A stretch of 64,000 nt of DNA from Lycocorax pyrrhopterus obiensis (Eukaryota > Chordata > Aves > Passeriformes > Paradisaeidae), in assembly GCA_014706295.1 (NCBI GenBank), contig JACSVZ010000007.1:50482975-50546974 (forward strand). Reading direction: 5' to 3'. Both the position numbers and the translations under genes were made by a program. This document shows, one piece after another, positions 1 to 11,905 of the stretch (its first letter is position 1; each line of letters opens with the position of its first letter). The notes beneath the pieces are model-generated. The model did not search any database, had not been told where the DNA came from, and worked only from the letters and a program-made list of their open reading frames with translations.

Positions 1-3000
1 ATTATTATTTGATTTACTATAGATTTCAACATAAAAATTTAGAAGTGGAAATGTTTGTGTGAGTTTTATAATGCTACACTCTAATCAATAATTTACAATT
101 TATTTGTATTGTTGTAGGAAATTACACCCTTTTAAAACCAAAGTGATTTTAAGCAACCACCAGTTAAATATTCCAGACATATGTAGGCAAATCAGTCATA
201 GTGCTACAGGAAAAAAGAATAAATGAATAGTAGCAAGAGTTTCATGAAAACAGAACAACTTTCTCAGAAGTAACTCCAATACATAAATTAACAGAACAGA
301 ATCAGAGAGTCATTAAGGTTGGAAAAGACTTCCAAGATCATCAGACCAACCTTCAACTGAATACCACCATGTCCACTAGCCCATATCAAAGTGCCACATC
401 TACTTGTTTTTTGAACACTTAAATTCAGTCTCTCTCTAACATACATGAATTCTCATTTAACAGATTTCAGTGTGCCCTGACTCATCTGGCTACCGTAAAG
501 ACGTCGTTTTAGACATTCTCATTAGTTTAGAATGTAAAGAATCTACATAAAAACTAAGGTGATTCTGTTCCCTTGAGAAACTTACACCTTTTTCATATGT
601 ACTAGGAAAAAAAAAAACCTCTACAGAACTACTCATTTAGTTAAAGACCAGGAAAGCATGACTAACCTTAGCTCCAGGAAGGACTTCATTTTGCTTTAAT
701 GTTAGGCTTAACTCCATTCTACCAATCAGCTTACAGATCTGTACAGGGTCAGAAGGAGTAATTTCTGGCAAGTTTCTTGTTAATTGTGGATGGGGCTCAT
801 AAATGATTTTTGGATTCCAGCTAGGTGAAAGCTTTGGTTCAGTTGCCTTAAAAAGTTACAGATAAAGGAATAAGAATGTGTCCCATTTCTTAAGAAAAAA
901 CACAAAACACAAGCATTTCAAATAAGCCTATCACACAAATAATCATTTTATGAACTATAAATTTGACAATGGCATTAAAAACGTGTATTGGTAACTGTGA
1001 AAAAACAAGGCACAGAGAATGTGAAGCATTAGGCCTTTGGAAAAAGAAGAGCAAGTTTCCACAGAATAGTGAATTGCAGGGTTCTTAAATTTCTAGTTCC
1101 TGAAGTTGCAACCAGTACAATACATCTTAACTTCTACTCAGTCCTGAAGTCCATTTCCTTGCCTCTCCTCAAAATCAACAGGAACTGATCATAAAACTTA
1201 CCAAACACAGATTCAAGTATAAGTTCAACTCCTGTATCCTTCAGAATTAATCTAATATATTAGTGTAACAATGTATTCTTTCATCAATTTACATCCTAAT
1301 ATAAAGTATTTATTTTTACCAGCTGCGTAGCTGAACACACTGGGGAAGACTTTGCCGATGCAGGAAACTCATCCCAAAAGAAAGAGACACCTGAGAGCTG
1401 CAGTAATTTGTGAGCAAAAGCTGTGGGCTGATGTACATTAATTCCGGAGCACTCATCTGCAGTTTCATCGCAGTACATAGTTCTGGGAGGCAAAAGAAAG
1501 GAAATAAAGACAGTGGGTGCATGCAAATTGTTACTTCTCTTGTGCCTTTTAGCCTTTAAGTTTGTACATGGTCTCTCTCTTCGTACTATTTACAGTGTTG
1601 CTCACTGTCATGAAAGGAAAACCCACCACTCTCTGGGAATTGGTGGAAATCTTAACTTTTCTATGGGGCACCACAAGAAAACATGCTTCCAGTGTGAACA
1701 TACTCCAGAGAACACAACAACCTTAAGCTCATAAATGTTTAAAACCAAATATATTTCATTAGCAATTCTCAGTAAGCATCAATTTTATTCTGATCTCAAT
1801 ACTTTGCAAGAAAGTATGATTACGGTCTCCCACAGGTTGAAAATAATCTACATTAAGAACATGTACAGTATTCATGTTCAAAGTAATTACAGAATTCACA
1901 TGGGCTCTTTTGAAAGTCCACATAAGACCTAAATTCTTTCAGAGTTTTGTTGGGTTTTTTTTTCCAGGACTGTACCTTTTTTTCTGAAAACATTTAAAGT
2001 GTCTTACTCAAAACAGTCAGCTCCCTTTTCTAAATTGAAGAGATGGCCTGACTGGCCAACAACACACACTGGGTGTTGAACATCTGAGAAATGCTACTCA
2101 TTAATGTTAGAAGTCGATGACAATATTTTTGTGGGAAAAAACCACAACTCTTCTAATTTAATGCTTAAATATCTTTAGTATAAACATGTTAAGTGGAATC
2201 TGAGTGAGGAAAATTCTCACTGGCGTTATAAAAGAGATGCTCAAGAGCTAGTGTCTAACTGTATACTAAGAACATGTGTGCATGAGTATAATGCATTTTA
2301 CAGGAAATGGCAAAAAGTGCCTTAGGAAAAAAAAATCCACAGATTTAAAAAAAAATTTTTACCTTTCAACTCTGATTTCAAGCGCTGTTCCACTTTTAGA
2401 GTTTTCCGGCACATGTTCTATTCGCAACACAGTATCTAAAAAGGTAACTTTCACTCTTCTTAGAACTTAAAAGAGAAAACAAAAAAATACAGCGTAGGCA
2501 ATTAAGTCAAGTTACTAAACAATTACTTTTGTAACCATATTAAATGGTCTTTGTTTAAGTTTTCAATATTTATTTCAGTGAAAATAATCAATTGAGTTTA
2601 ATAAGGTAACAAGGCTTCAAAAGACAATATAAACACCTGTTAAATGACCAATATGTACATCCATAGCATACAACTGCTGTTTAAGGCTCAGACATTTGAG
2701 CAAGTGACAGCTCAAACCAAGTTTTTCTGTAGCTCAGTGCGGATGATCCTCAAAGAAAGTAACACCTTCATTGTGCACCATGTCTGAACTATTAAACATT
2801 GCTGCAGCAGAACACTGCCTGGACTAAGTAATTCCGTCTCTAGATGGGACTTTAAACATTTCCCTTAGCTCAGACATTTCTGCACGAGGTTTTCCACTGC
2901 ATAATGTGGTCATAAGCCCTTAGTTTCTTTCACTTAGAAAAACAGTTTCTGAAGTACTTCTATCAACATGGTGTGATTATGGAGACGTATACAACGTAAC

Positions 3001-5422
3001 AGGTCAGCTTTGGATAAAAACAGCTGAAAAAACGTTCTCCATTTCTCCTTCAACAGCACCACTATTAGCAATTGATTAATTACACTGCCATCTCCAAAAC
3101 CGAGACATGTCATCAATCCCTCAGGCACAGATTTAGCTGGATTTATTCTGGTGGAAACAAACACCAACTTGCCCCGAAACAGAGTTCAATCTGTCCACTG
3201 AGGGAAGAATACAAATATTTTAGAAAGTAAATGGGGATTTTTTCCCCACTTGAAAAGCAAAATCAGCTGTCCTGCCTTCCTCTTTAGATTTTACAAGCAA
3301 CGCTAACAAGTGAAAATTTATCAGATAATTGATGGCAGTTGAGATGCCATTTTGTAAAATTGAGACACAACATAAACCAATTAAATCTCAGATGTTAATT
3401 AAGATCTCAATAATTGATTCATACCTGTTTCAATAGTTTCTGCAAACTTCTCAAGTCCTTCAAAAGGCTGGGACCCTTCTCCTTGTTCATCTGTCAATTT
3501 TTGGCTAAGACACTCTTTTGCAAGCTGCATACTACTGGTCATAAAACTTGACCAATACATAGGCTCAGAACCAGATGCTGTGGAATAAAATAAGTCTTAA
3601 TAAATTAAACTATGAACATTATGAAATTATAAAGACAAAACAGAGCAATACATTTGGCACACCCAGAAAAGAGTTTCAACAGCTTAGTAAGAAGTCATAC
3701 TTAAAAACAAACTTAGTTACAATCTCTCATTATAGACTTTACTAGTTTAAAATTAATGTAATCTATTTAGACTGCATTGGTAAGATTCTGGTATTTGAAA
3801 ACTCAGTATAAACAAGATGAAATCAGGTAATCAACAGTGTAATCAATTTTCAGCAGTGGTTTAAGTAATTTAAGCAATTAAATAATTTCTGGAGTTCTTT
3901 TACTATATTGGTATGTTTTTGCAGGCATAATTGGCAAAATGAAGTAAGTGCTATTTTCCAGAATTATTTCAAGGTTTCATATTCCTTTTGAAGCATATCA
4001 TACACGGAGAAACACTAAGCAAGGTTCAAGATGTTGTCTTAGCATATTAAAACATGTTTTAAATGCCTAACACAGACCTGACATAGTAAGTAAAACATAA
4101 TAAAATCCAAAAAAGCACAGCAGGTACTAAGCTGAACAAGTTTTTCATCAGCCAAATTAACTTAATTGACAGTGCATTCCTATCAGCCAATGCCAAGGCC
4201 ATTCTGAGCAAATACTATAAAACTACGGATTAGAAAAGTTAATCAAATGCAACTATCACACCCTAGTATAGGCAGACAAAAACAAAACTAGCTCAAATAC
4301 AAACATGTTAAATAGGCAAAACATTTCAGTTAAGCATTCAGGTCTGGAAACATCTACATGGCTATAGATGTGTGATAAAACCAGCACTGTGGGGTTTTTT
4401 CTACACTATTTGTTCTCTTATAAAGCACTGCACGTCAAAGAGAACTAATTGGATGCAAGTGAAGAAATAAAAGTTTCTTCCTAATACTACTATTCCTTCA
4501 AAAGCAGTAATCTTACATCAGAAAGTAACATAGCTCAAAATTTAATTCCAGTTAAACAACTAAGGATGAAATGTAGAGTACATGTAAGCAAATAAGTCAT
4601 TTAAGGTAACTTGCAAAAGACGAGAAATAGGTTTTATGCATTTTTTTTTCCTTATTTGTTTAAAAAAAAAAAGTTTTCTTCCATCTTCTCTGCACTACAA
4701 GAAGGAAACCAAACTAAAATCCTTCAGACATTCAAACAATTCTCACAACTAAAAATGCACTACGCATTCCACAGAATTTATGCAAGTTTGATGACCAGTA
4801 AAAGTTTATTACCAGGGCAATCTAAACTAGATCAGTAACAAACATCTGGATACAGACAAGCTAGAAAAACTCAGACAATCCTCTCAGCATTATAATCAAA
4901 GGCAGTATTTCAGTCATTATTTCAGACTCCGATAGCAATTAAACTGTATTTGTTGTTCTCTAAATATACAAGAAGATGCATCTGTTAGCCTATGGTAGAC
5001 AAAGAAAGCCAGAACCTCCCATAACCCCCCTCCCAGTCTTACACTACGGTGTTGTCCTGCTGCCACCCAACAGCCAGCTACCAACACTGCCTCACAGCAC
5101 TGCACAAACAACACCCAAAAACATGAGCTGCAAAAGCTCCTTCCCACACTTCCATTTCTATAGTTCTTAACCGGCTTGGAAGATATACAACAGTAGGAAC
5201 ATTATAAGCATTTTAAGTTATTTAACAGAGCAACAACTATTTGAGTTGACAACCAACTGACGAACATCTGAGAGTTTCTTTTTTTATTAATTCTCAATCA
5301 TTAATGTATGGAAACTAAATGACATTTTAAATACGGCTAAGAATTGACTAAAGCAAGGGTAGATTTTTGGCTCTGAAAAACTGTAAAGAATCTCATTTGC
5401 TAAAATGAAAAAATAAGCCTAC
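1..5422 (-). other. ATG2B: ATG2B introns 2-6 (non-exonic parts)
   Basis: Introns 3578-5422, 2466-3424, 1483-2362 and 847-1319, plus the partial intron 1-666, separate the exons listed for ATG2B. Apart from the CR1 fragment at 297-420 I recognise nothing in them. Small open frames (for example 2934-3167 and 4917-5147) look like chance. Confidence 0.8.
297..420 (-). mobile_element. CR1 LINE fragment (truncated 3' end) in ATG2B intron 6
   Basis: The segment starts with cagaatcagagagtcattaa and continues with aaggttggaaaagacttcca, a diverged copy of the bird CR1 3' end. CR1 elements end in ATTCTRTG-type repeats, so the motif at the left edge places the element on the minus strand, in sense with ATG2B. 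Only about 125 nt remain, with no open frame. The match is by recognition, not alignment. Confidence 0.7.
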
Positions 5423-8400
5423 CAAGCCTTGGTCTTGGCCTGAAGACCATCTCTAATCCTTTTACTTCTAATGCACAGTTATCCTGCAGCAATGACCCCC
5501 ACGGGACAGATAAAGAAATTGATTGGATAAATCCATCTGTGACTTCCAGAGGTGCATCAGCAGACTCCAGGATCTCATTAAGACACTAGAAGACAATAAA
5601 ATAAAATTTAAAAATCATAATGCTTTTTAAAATCACATTCGTAATTTTGCATCTAATAAATAAAACACTTTGAGGCTACTAGAAAATTAATTACACTCTG
5701 ACAAAAAAAAAAAGAAGATACTTTCGGTATTTCACTTCCATTGCAATTACCTAGCTTTCAGAATAACACAGATTGCTCTGTGGTAGCTCTATAATCTGTA
5801 TTTTTGCATTATACAAAAAAAAGGTCTGCTAACTTACTCTTATAAATACTACAGTACTAACAAAAGTTAATCAGTTCATTTTTTGGCAGTACTTGAAGAA
5901 AACTGTCAACAGGCTGACAGTAAAAGCATAAAAAGTACTTGGTTTCTGTGATAGGAGTATTTCATAGCATGTAATTTCAGTGTAATGTTCATTTTTGATT
6001 TCTCTGTGACAACGGAACAATGGACCCAAACAATCCTCTCTTGCTGTGTAACATACTTGCCATTTCTAAATCATGTCTTTATAGTGACATTATTAACACT
6101 GCTACCATCAAGTTGCCCAAAGTATCATACCAGTTCTAATATACTAAATTAGGATTTTCAAGTTTTCCACAATCCTCAGAAGACTCCCTTGTTGCTCTAT
6201 ATAGGTTTCATTACATCCATATAGATGAAACATATTCTTCACTTTTATGCTAAAAAAAAGGGAGTTCCTGCCTGTGCTCTGATTTAAAAATGTAGTTAAA
6301 ACTGAAGTTCTTGGACAAGAAGTACCTAGGCTTTAATAAAACAAATCCCAATCTTATTCACATACCAAATTCATTGAGTGCAACTTTCCAATATAAACAG
6401 GACCCTACTAAAGACTGGGGTTGCAATAATAGGACATAATCTTCAATTGGCAAGAAAAAGTGTGGTTTTGACCTTCCTGAGTTGAACAAGGCCACTGATT
6501 TTACCTGAGAAAATGCATAAATTAGACATCATAACTTTTGAAAAAAATAAGGATTTAAAAGTTGTTTTCCATTTTAATTGTATTTAAAATGTTGTTCCAA
6601 TTATATAGAATAATTTAAAAATAAAGAAAATAAGTTTTCAGAAAATTACATTTTTAATTCTTATGTGTCCAGGTGCAACTTTCCCATCATATTAACTTTT
6701 GGCTTTCCTTATGCTCTTAATAACTTTGCTTTTAGCGTTTTGTTTGCCTTGCATGTTCAGCTTCTCTAGTTTCCGTTCCAAAGTCCACTCAAGCAGCAGG
6801 AAAAGACATTAACTTTAAAGAAACAGAACCTGAACAGCCCTATTGGGAAATTATTTAGGAATCAAATAATCAACTAAAATTAATTGACATTAAAATTTTA
6901 TAAAATAATATAAAAGCTCAAACATACTTGAACTTTTATTCAAGAATCATACATGTGGCAATAGCATAAGATAGGGCAAAAATAATTATTAGAGATGAAA
7001 ACTGTATTTTAAAACACCACAGGTTCATTTAAATTACTTGAACAAATTTACAAAGTAATTTGCTATAGCAGGAAGTAAGCCAGCTACCATATTTTGAATA
7101 AATCTGACTCAGATGTCTTTTTGCTACCCATGTGCATGGTGATAAAAATAAGTGTATTTTAGTACACTGCTTATTATTTTGCAATAGAAATTTACTATCT
7201 AAAAGTAAAAAAACTGAAGTACTCTTGAGCTAAATTGCTTCATAAATAGGCTAGCTGTTCCTAGAAGGAAGTAATTAGAGCATTCCAAGTAAAATTTTAA
7301 AACTGAAGCACAGCCTTCACATAAGGACTTGTTTCCACATTATTGACCAACAATCCACAAAAGTAGTATTTAATGCATATTAAAATTCAAGCACAAACAC
7401 CATACATTACATTTTGATTCTTCTAAACAGCCCAGGCCCCAAAAGGCAAAGGCATTACATTAATAGCCCCAAGAATTCCTACATATCTCTACAATCTAGA
7501 AACACATACAATGTTGGCTAAAGTATCTACAGTGCTGAGATGAAGAGAAGTATCCACAAAAATGAATACCATGTACAAAATCGAGTCATCCTGGTGATTC
7601 ACTGAGAACAAGGTTACAATGACTAGGGGGAAAAAAGAGCTGTAGTACTTCCGCGACATCTGCTTTTGCAATCTGTCATACATGAGAGTCACGTGCAGAG
7701 AACCTCAAACGTGTCATTGTTTACAATGGAACGGAAAAATGCTGATCCACAAATGGGGAGGATCACCTAAGCGTTACTGCATATTCATTTAATCACTGTG
7801 TATACGTGATGAACACTTCATTTAGTATTGCCCCGTAACTGCTTTGTTACAAAGTATTTTACCTTTTAAACAATATCACTCTGACTCGCAAAGAGTGCTC
7901 GATACCCACTAGAGGGCATAGCAACTTCATTAAAGCGAGGCAGCCTCACTGCAAGCCTACCACAGAAAACAAGCTGCAGACACAGCTAGAAAAGAAAACA
8001 AGGAAACAAACAAGCGAACAACAGAAAAAGTCCACACTCAAACACCGGTAACATTCAGCATTTCTGCAAACGTCTGGCCGCTACCACTTTCAAACATATT
8101 TTCACACAAACAACTGGAAAAGCATTACTTGAAAATATCATATATTCCCAAGTATTTTAAAGTGTACCCTCCGTGTACTAATACCAGTACATACTCTAAT
8201 AAAAATGTGTTTTGGAAAACAATAAAGCAAAGGACCTAGCTCATCATCTACGTTAAGCTAGAAGTCAGTGACTGACACACTGCAGTGCTTAAGGCTCCTC
8301 ATGACAGACACTCGAGTGACAGGTAGAATTCAGTAACATTGGCAATTAAACCAAGAACCTTTACAAAATATTACAAACACGGTAATCCAAAGGTCTGTCT

Positions 8401-9213
8401 CTACAGTAGGCTGGAAATATACATAACTGTGTATAGACACATACATATAAAAAAACATACATGCGAGGACTGGAGCGTGACAGGCCCCTGCTAAGCAAAC
8501 TCCAGCTAAAATCAGCTTTCTTTTTGTCAACTAGCACTTTCACCACTACAAGACTAGAGAACAATCTTTAGAGATCTACACAGACTAAGCTCAGCATAAC
8601 ACTATCATTAAGAACCAAGATGTCTCCAAGACAAAGACAAAGCATAGATACCACAGGGATTACTTTGTTTTCACCATCTCTAGTAGTCAGCAAACAAACT
8701 CCTCAGTAACTACACGTATTTCTGGTAGTTTGGGCTACATTAGCTCATTCTCTCTGAAATATCAGCAGCTATTGCCTTCTTTTAGTTTTTGTTTCCTTTC
8801 TCATAATTAAAAATTACGCAATCGAAGTGTGGCTAGAAAAACATATCTGTAACAAAAGCCCAGATTTTTTTTTCTTAAGTGCTGGCATATCAAACAACAG
8901 TTCCCTGGAATAAATGCTAATTATGGTTATAACTTTTTGCATAAAGGAGGCTGGGTATTGAAAATAAAGTGGGTGGCAGCCGGGGGCAGAGAATCAGCTG
9001 GTCCCTTAGACGCAGCAGGAGCCGAGGGGGTGAAGCGCCAGCATTTCTTACCCACTTATCCAGAGGGACCTGCGTCAAGGAGCCAGTGCCCTGGTAGAGA
9101 TCCAGGCTGAGTTGTTCCAGGCTGAGCTTCTCCTGCAAGAAGTGGCCCAGGTACCTCTGCAGCAGGTACCTGCAGGCTCTCTTCTTGATGGACTCCGAGA
9201 AAGGCCACGGCAT
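667..9213 (-). CDS. ATG2B: ATG2B, autophagy-related lipid-transfer protein 2B (5' part, coding exons 1-6)
   Basis: Coding exons on the minus strand, in transcript order: 9052-9213, 5423-5585, 3425-3577, 2363-2465, 1320-1482 and 667-846. Each junction has AG/GT and keeps frame, giving 924 nt or 308 codons. The protein starts MPWPFSESIKKRACRYLLQR, which I recognise as ATG2B. This stretch is the chorein-type N-terminal region that begins the rod-shaped groove moving lipid from ER to the growing autophagosome (family knowledge). Later exons give recognisable ATG2B blocks such as ERTMYCDETADE and LSPSWNPKIIYEPHPQL. The vertebrate protein is about 2,070 aa, so roughly 85% lies left of the window. 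The last donor seen is GTTAGT just below 667. The start is the first ATG of exon 1, inside the CpG island shared head to head with GSKIP. No frameshift or stop interrupts the exons. Paralogue ATG2A is less likely because the match follows ATG2B and the neighbours are those of ATG2B. Confidence 0.95.
5586..9051 (-). other. ATG2B: ATG2B intron 1
   Basis: An AT-rich intron of 3,466 nt bounded by GTAAGA and a TTCTAG acceptor. I see no exon, RNA gene or recognisable transposon. The short open frames inside it (for example 7489-7692 and 8330-8564) have no recognisable motifs. Confidence 0.85.
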
Positions 9214-9465
9214 GGCGGCTGCACGCCGGGGGCCGCGAGGCCGGGCGGCGGGACGGGGCTGGGGCCGGGCGGCGGGCGGAGAGCAGAGGCGCGAGGGAGC
9301 TGAGCGGCGGCCGCCAGGCCAAGCCTCGCCCCTCGGCGCGGGCTACGGCGGGGGCTCCCCGCTGCCAGGCGACACCACCGCCGCCCCTCACGCCCCGGCG
9401 GGGCGGCACTGCCCGCCCTAGGGCGAAGAGGCGCTGACAAGCAGCTCCATCCTCACTCGGACACC

Positions 9466-9476
9466 GCCGCCATCTT
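9466..9476 (-). promoter_or_regulatory. YY1-type element in the ATG2B 5' UTR or core promoter
   Basis: The plus strand reads gccgccatctt, so the ATG2B strand carries AAGATGGCGGC, the classic YY1 core with flanks. In many TATA-less promoters it lies just downstream of the start site in the sense orientation. Here it is about 250 nt upstream of the ATG2B ATG, which would suit a start site just upstream and a 5' UTR of about 250-270 nt. The motif is seen; its function is inferred. Confidence 0.5.
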
Positions 9477-9773
9477 CTCGGCGGCCGCGGGCGCGGAGGG
9501 GCCGCCGCAGCCGCGCTGCGCTGCGCGGGGAAGGGGCCGGGGTCCAGCGGGCGGGCAGCCCCTCCCCGTCAGCTCTGCGCCGCCGGCGAGGGCGGCCGGG
9601 CCGACCGCGACTGTTCGTCTCCTTCCTCCTGGTGCCCCCCCACCGACCACCGGCACCGTGACGTGCGGGAAGTGGCGTCGCCAAGCGGAGGAGGCGGGGG
9701 CGGAAGCGGCCGCGGGAGGGGGCGGCGGGGCCGGAAGGCGTCGCGTAGCCGGTGGCGCCGGGGCCGCCTCTCC

Positions 9774-10018
9774 GGGGAGCGGCCCGGGAAGCAGCGGGGC
9801 GGGCGCTGTCCGCGGCGTGGCGCGGCGTGGCGTGGCGCGGCGCGGTGCGGTGTGGCGCGGTGTGGCGCGGCGGGCGCGTCCGGGGCCGTGCGGGGTCGGG
9901 CGGCAGGGCCTCGGCCGCCCGCCGGCGCTGCTGGGTGCGCTCCGGGGCGCGGTCCGTGGGAGCGGGAGGCTGCGCAGCGTGGTATCCAGCTCGCCTTCAG
10001 CTTCTTCGAAATTTGTTT
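9774..10018 (+). other. GSKIP: Probable GSKIP non-coding 5' UTR exon, ending at a GTAAGT donor
   Basis: A full-consensus donor (ttt|GTAAGT) at 10019 follows the CpG island in the GSKIP direction, and the acceptor before the coding exon is at 10866-10867. Together they predict an 849-nt intron separating a non-coding leader exon from the ATG exon. The 5' limit is a guess, because no initiator or TATA box fixes it. Confidence 0.5.
9811..9873. repeat. GC-rich short tandem repeat (GCGTGGCGCG-like) in the shared island
   Basis: Imperfect tandem units built from cgcggcgtgg, cggtgcggtg and tggcgcgg fill about 60 nt. They lie near the probable GSKIP transcription start. The tract produces long spurious open frames on both strands (Arg/Ala/Gly- or Pro/Thr-rich), which I do not regard as genes. 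Confidence 0.7.
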
Positions 10019-10868
10019 GTAAGTCCAAGGTGGGATTTGGCAGTAAGCGGTTGATCTCGTGGAGTGAATGTCCCGCATGTTGCGGATCGGTGATTGGCAG
10101 CCCGCATTTCCTCCTGGCAGCAGTGCTCAGCTAACAGAGCTCTCGGGGCGGCGTCCCAAGGGGCTTTCCCTGCTGTCTCAGCCAGGTTCCGCGGGTGTCA
10201 GCTGAAGCCTCCTGGCGACACTGGTACCCGCGGGGCCACTGCAGGAGCCTCGGCGGTAACCTCGCTGGGGCTGTCCCGTTTTGGTACCAGTTGCTCGCAA
10301 AGACCAGCAGCTTGTGTCTCTGAAATGTATCGGCAGTTGTGTGTAAAAGATGAACAGGGGCTTTATTCTTTAGTGACTGTAGCAAACAGCTGCCGTTAAT
10401 GCGTAAAGTCTCTGATAACCCATTTAATTCACAGACTTTTCTAAGTCTTCCTTATATTCACCAACAGTAGGTTTTTGTTTTCTGCAGCTATTGATTTCAG
10501 TTTTTCCAGGCATGACTTGTCTTCCTCCTGCATTTTGGATCAGCAAAGGGCAGAATTAATGACCGCTGAATCATAACAGAGTCTTATGCAATAGAATGCA
10601 AGTTAACTTGCCTAAGAAAAACTAGCTTCAGTGATACTGGTACCACTTTTAAATGTTCATGTAATCTTCTTCAGCCCTTGTTCTGAATATCTTGGGTTTG
10701 AGTTCTCTAGATTGTCATTTCATGACTTATGGAAGTCATTGGGTCTCATCGTTTCCTTTTGGACAATGTTAAATATGTCTGCTTAAAATATAACTTGTGT
10801 TTTATGGTGTTAATATATATTGAGTGTAGTGTTATAATGAATCTAAAATATATGTTTCTATATGCAGA

Positions 10869-11905
10869 ATGGAGGCTGATTGCAATCCTATGGAGTTGCC
10901 CAATAATACAGGGTTTGAAGAGGATTCTGATTATAGAGACTTCGAAGGAACAGACGTGAAAGATATGAGACTAGAAGCTGAAGCTGTTGTAAATGATGTT
11001 TTGTTTGCTGTCAGCAACATGTTTGTGTCAAAAACCCTTCCCTGTGCAGAGGATGTGGCATATATCAATGTGGAAACCAGGGAAAGGAACAGATACTGTC
11101 TGGAGCTCACTGAAGCAGGACTCAGGGTAAACTAATTTGTTTATAATTTCTTAAACTTCTTTGTTTTGAACAATGAGCATATTCAAAAGGTGCCTAGAAA
11201 AATACTTCACTGACAACCATATGTATTCCTCTTGTACTTTTATGAAAGCCTGATCTACATGTTTTCTTCTAGAAAAGGGAACTTTAACTAGTTACTTCCA
11301 ACAAAGCAAGAAGGGAAGTTAATAAAAAACCAGGAATTTATATAAGGTACAATATGATGAAGATAGAGTCAGCAATTTGTTACAGGCGTGTCAGTCTTTG
11401 GGTTTCTCAGGTACGCAAAGAAGTCCATAATACAGCACCTATACAATTTGGTTTTGCACCATTTGTAATTTTTGTACGGACACATAGATGTGAGACTTCT
11501 TTTCAAATATCATAATGAGGTATTTTACTAATATTCTGAGTTTTGGACAAAAGGTATATGAAATTGTCTTAAATACAGTATAACCAGTAAGCTCCATTGT
11601 AGAAAGCAGAGACTGTTATTTAAATTCAGTATTTTTTGTTCTCATGTTCCTGTACTACCCTGACTGGCAAAATTAAATGTTGTGCTCCATGTGCCAAGGT
11701 GATCATCACCACAGAAATTTAACCACCCAATTCTTTGTTGCAGGTAGTAGCTTATGATTTTGATCAGACTGATGACAGACTGCAAACTCCGTACCATGAA
11801 ACTGTCTACTCCTTGTTGGACTCTCTCAGCCCTGCATATCGAGAGGTGTTTGGAAATGCATTACTACAAAGACTAGAAGCTTTGAAGAAAGAAAGTCAGT
11901 CATGA
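10869..11905 (+). CDS. GSKIP: GSKIP, GSK3B-interacting protein (complete, two coding exons)
   Basis: Coding exons are 10869-11126 (86 codons) and 11744-11905 (53 codons plus TGA), 139 aa, the same length as the mammalian protein. The acceptor AG ends one base before the ATG, so the first coding exon starts almost at the start codon and the 5' UTR lies mostly in an upstream exon. GSKIP is a small cytosolic A-kinase anchoring protein that binds PKA RII and inhibits GSK3-beta. Residues known to matter in human GSKIP are present: V41, N42 and L45 in the RII-binding helix ([11 protein letters not shown]) and L130 in the C-terminal GSK3-binding helix (ALLQRLEAL). The core motif [20 protein letters not shown] is strongly conserved. 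The N-terminal 30 residues are acidic and more divergent. It is divergent from ATG2B and upstream of AK7, as in mammals. Confidence 0.96.

Larger units (their letters stand above)
9185..10020. promoter_or_regulatory. CpG island, shared bidirectional promoter of ATG2B and GSKIP
   Basis: Very GC- and CpG-rich sequence lies between the divergent first exons. The ATG2B start codon lies at its left edge. A strong donor (GTAAGT at 10019) at its right edge probably ends GSKIP 5' UTR exon 1. No TATA box is evident, as is usual for housekeeping island promoters. It includes a CRE-like TGACGTGC near 9659, several CGGAAG-type ETS cores (for example near 9709 and 9730) and a YY1-type site at 9466-9476. 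The island is visible in the sequence; promoter activity and exact start sites are inferred. Confidence 0.8.

Noticed and set aside
1296..1526. Start of a separate small protein at the ATG2B exon 5 region
   Set aside because: Part of the frame is genuine ATG2B exon 5 (1320-1482), and the rest is intron read-through beyond the splice sites.
9453..10134. Several 100-190 codon open frames on both strands in the ATG2B/GSKIP island
   Set aside because: They run through the GCGTGGCGCG-like repeat, giving Arg/Ala/Pro/Thr repeats in every frame. No homology is recognised.
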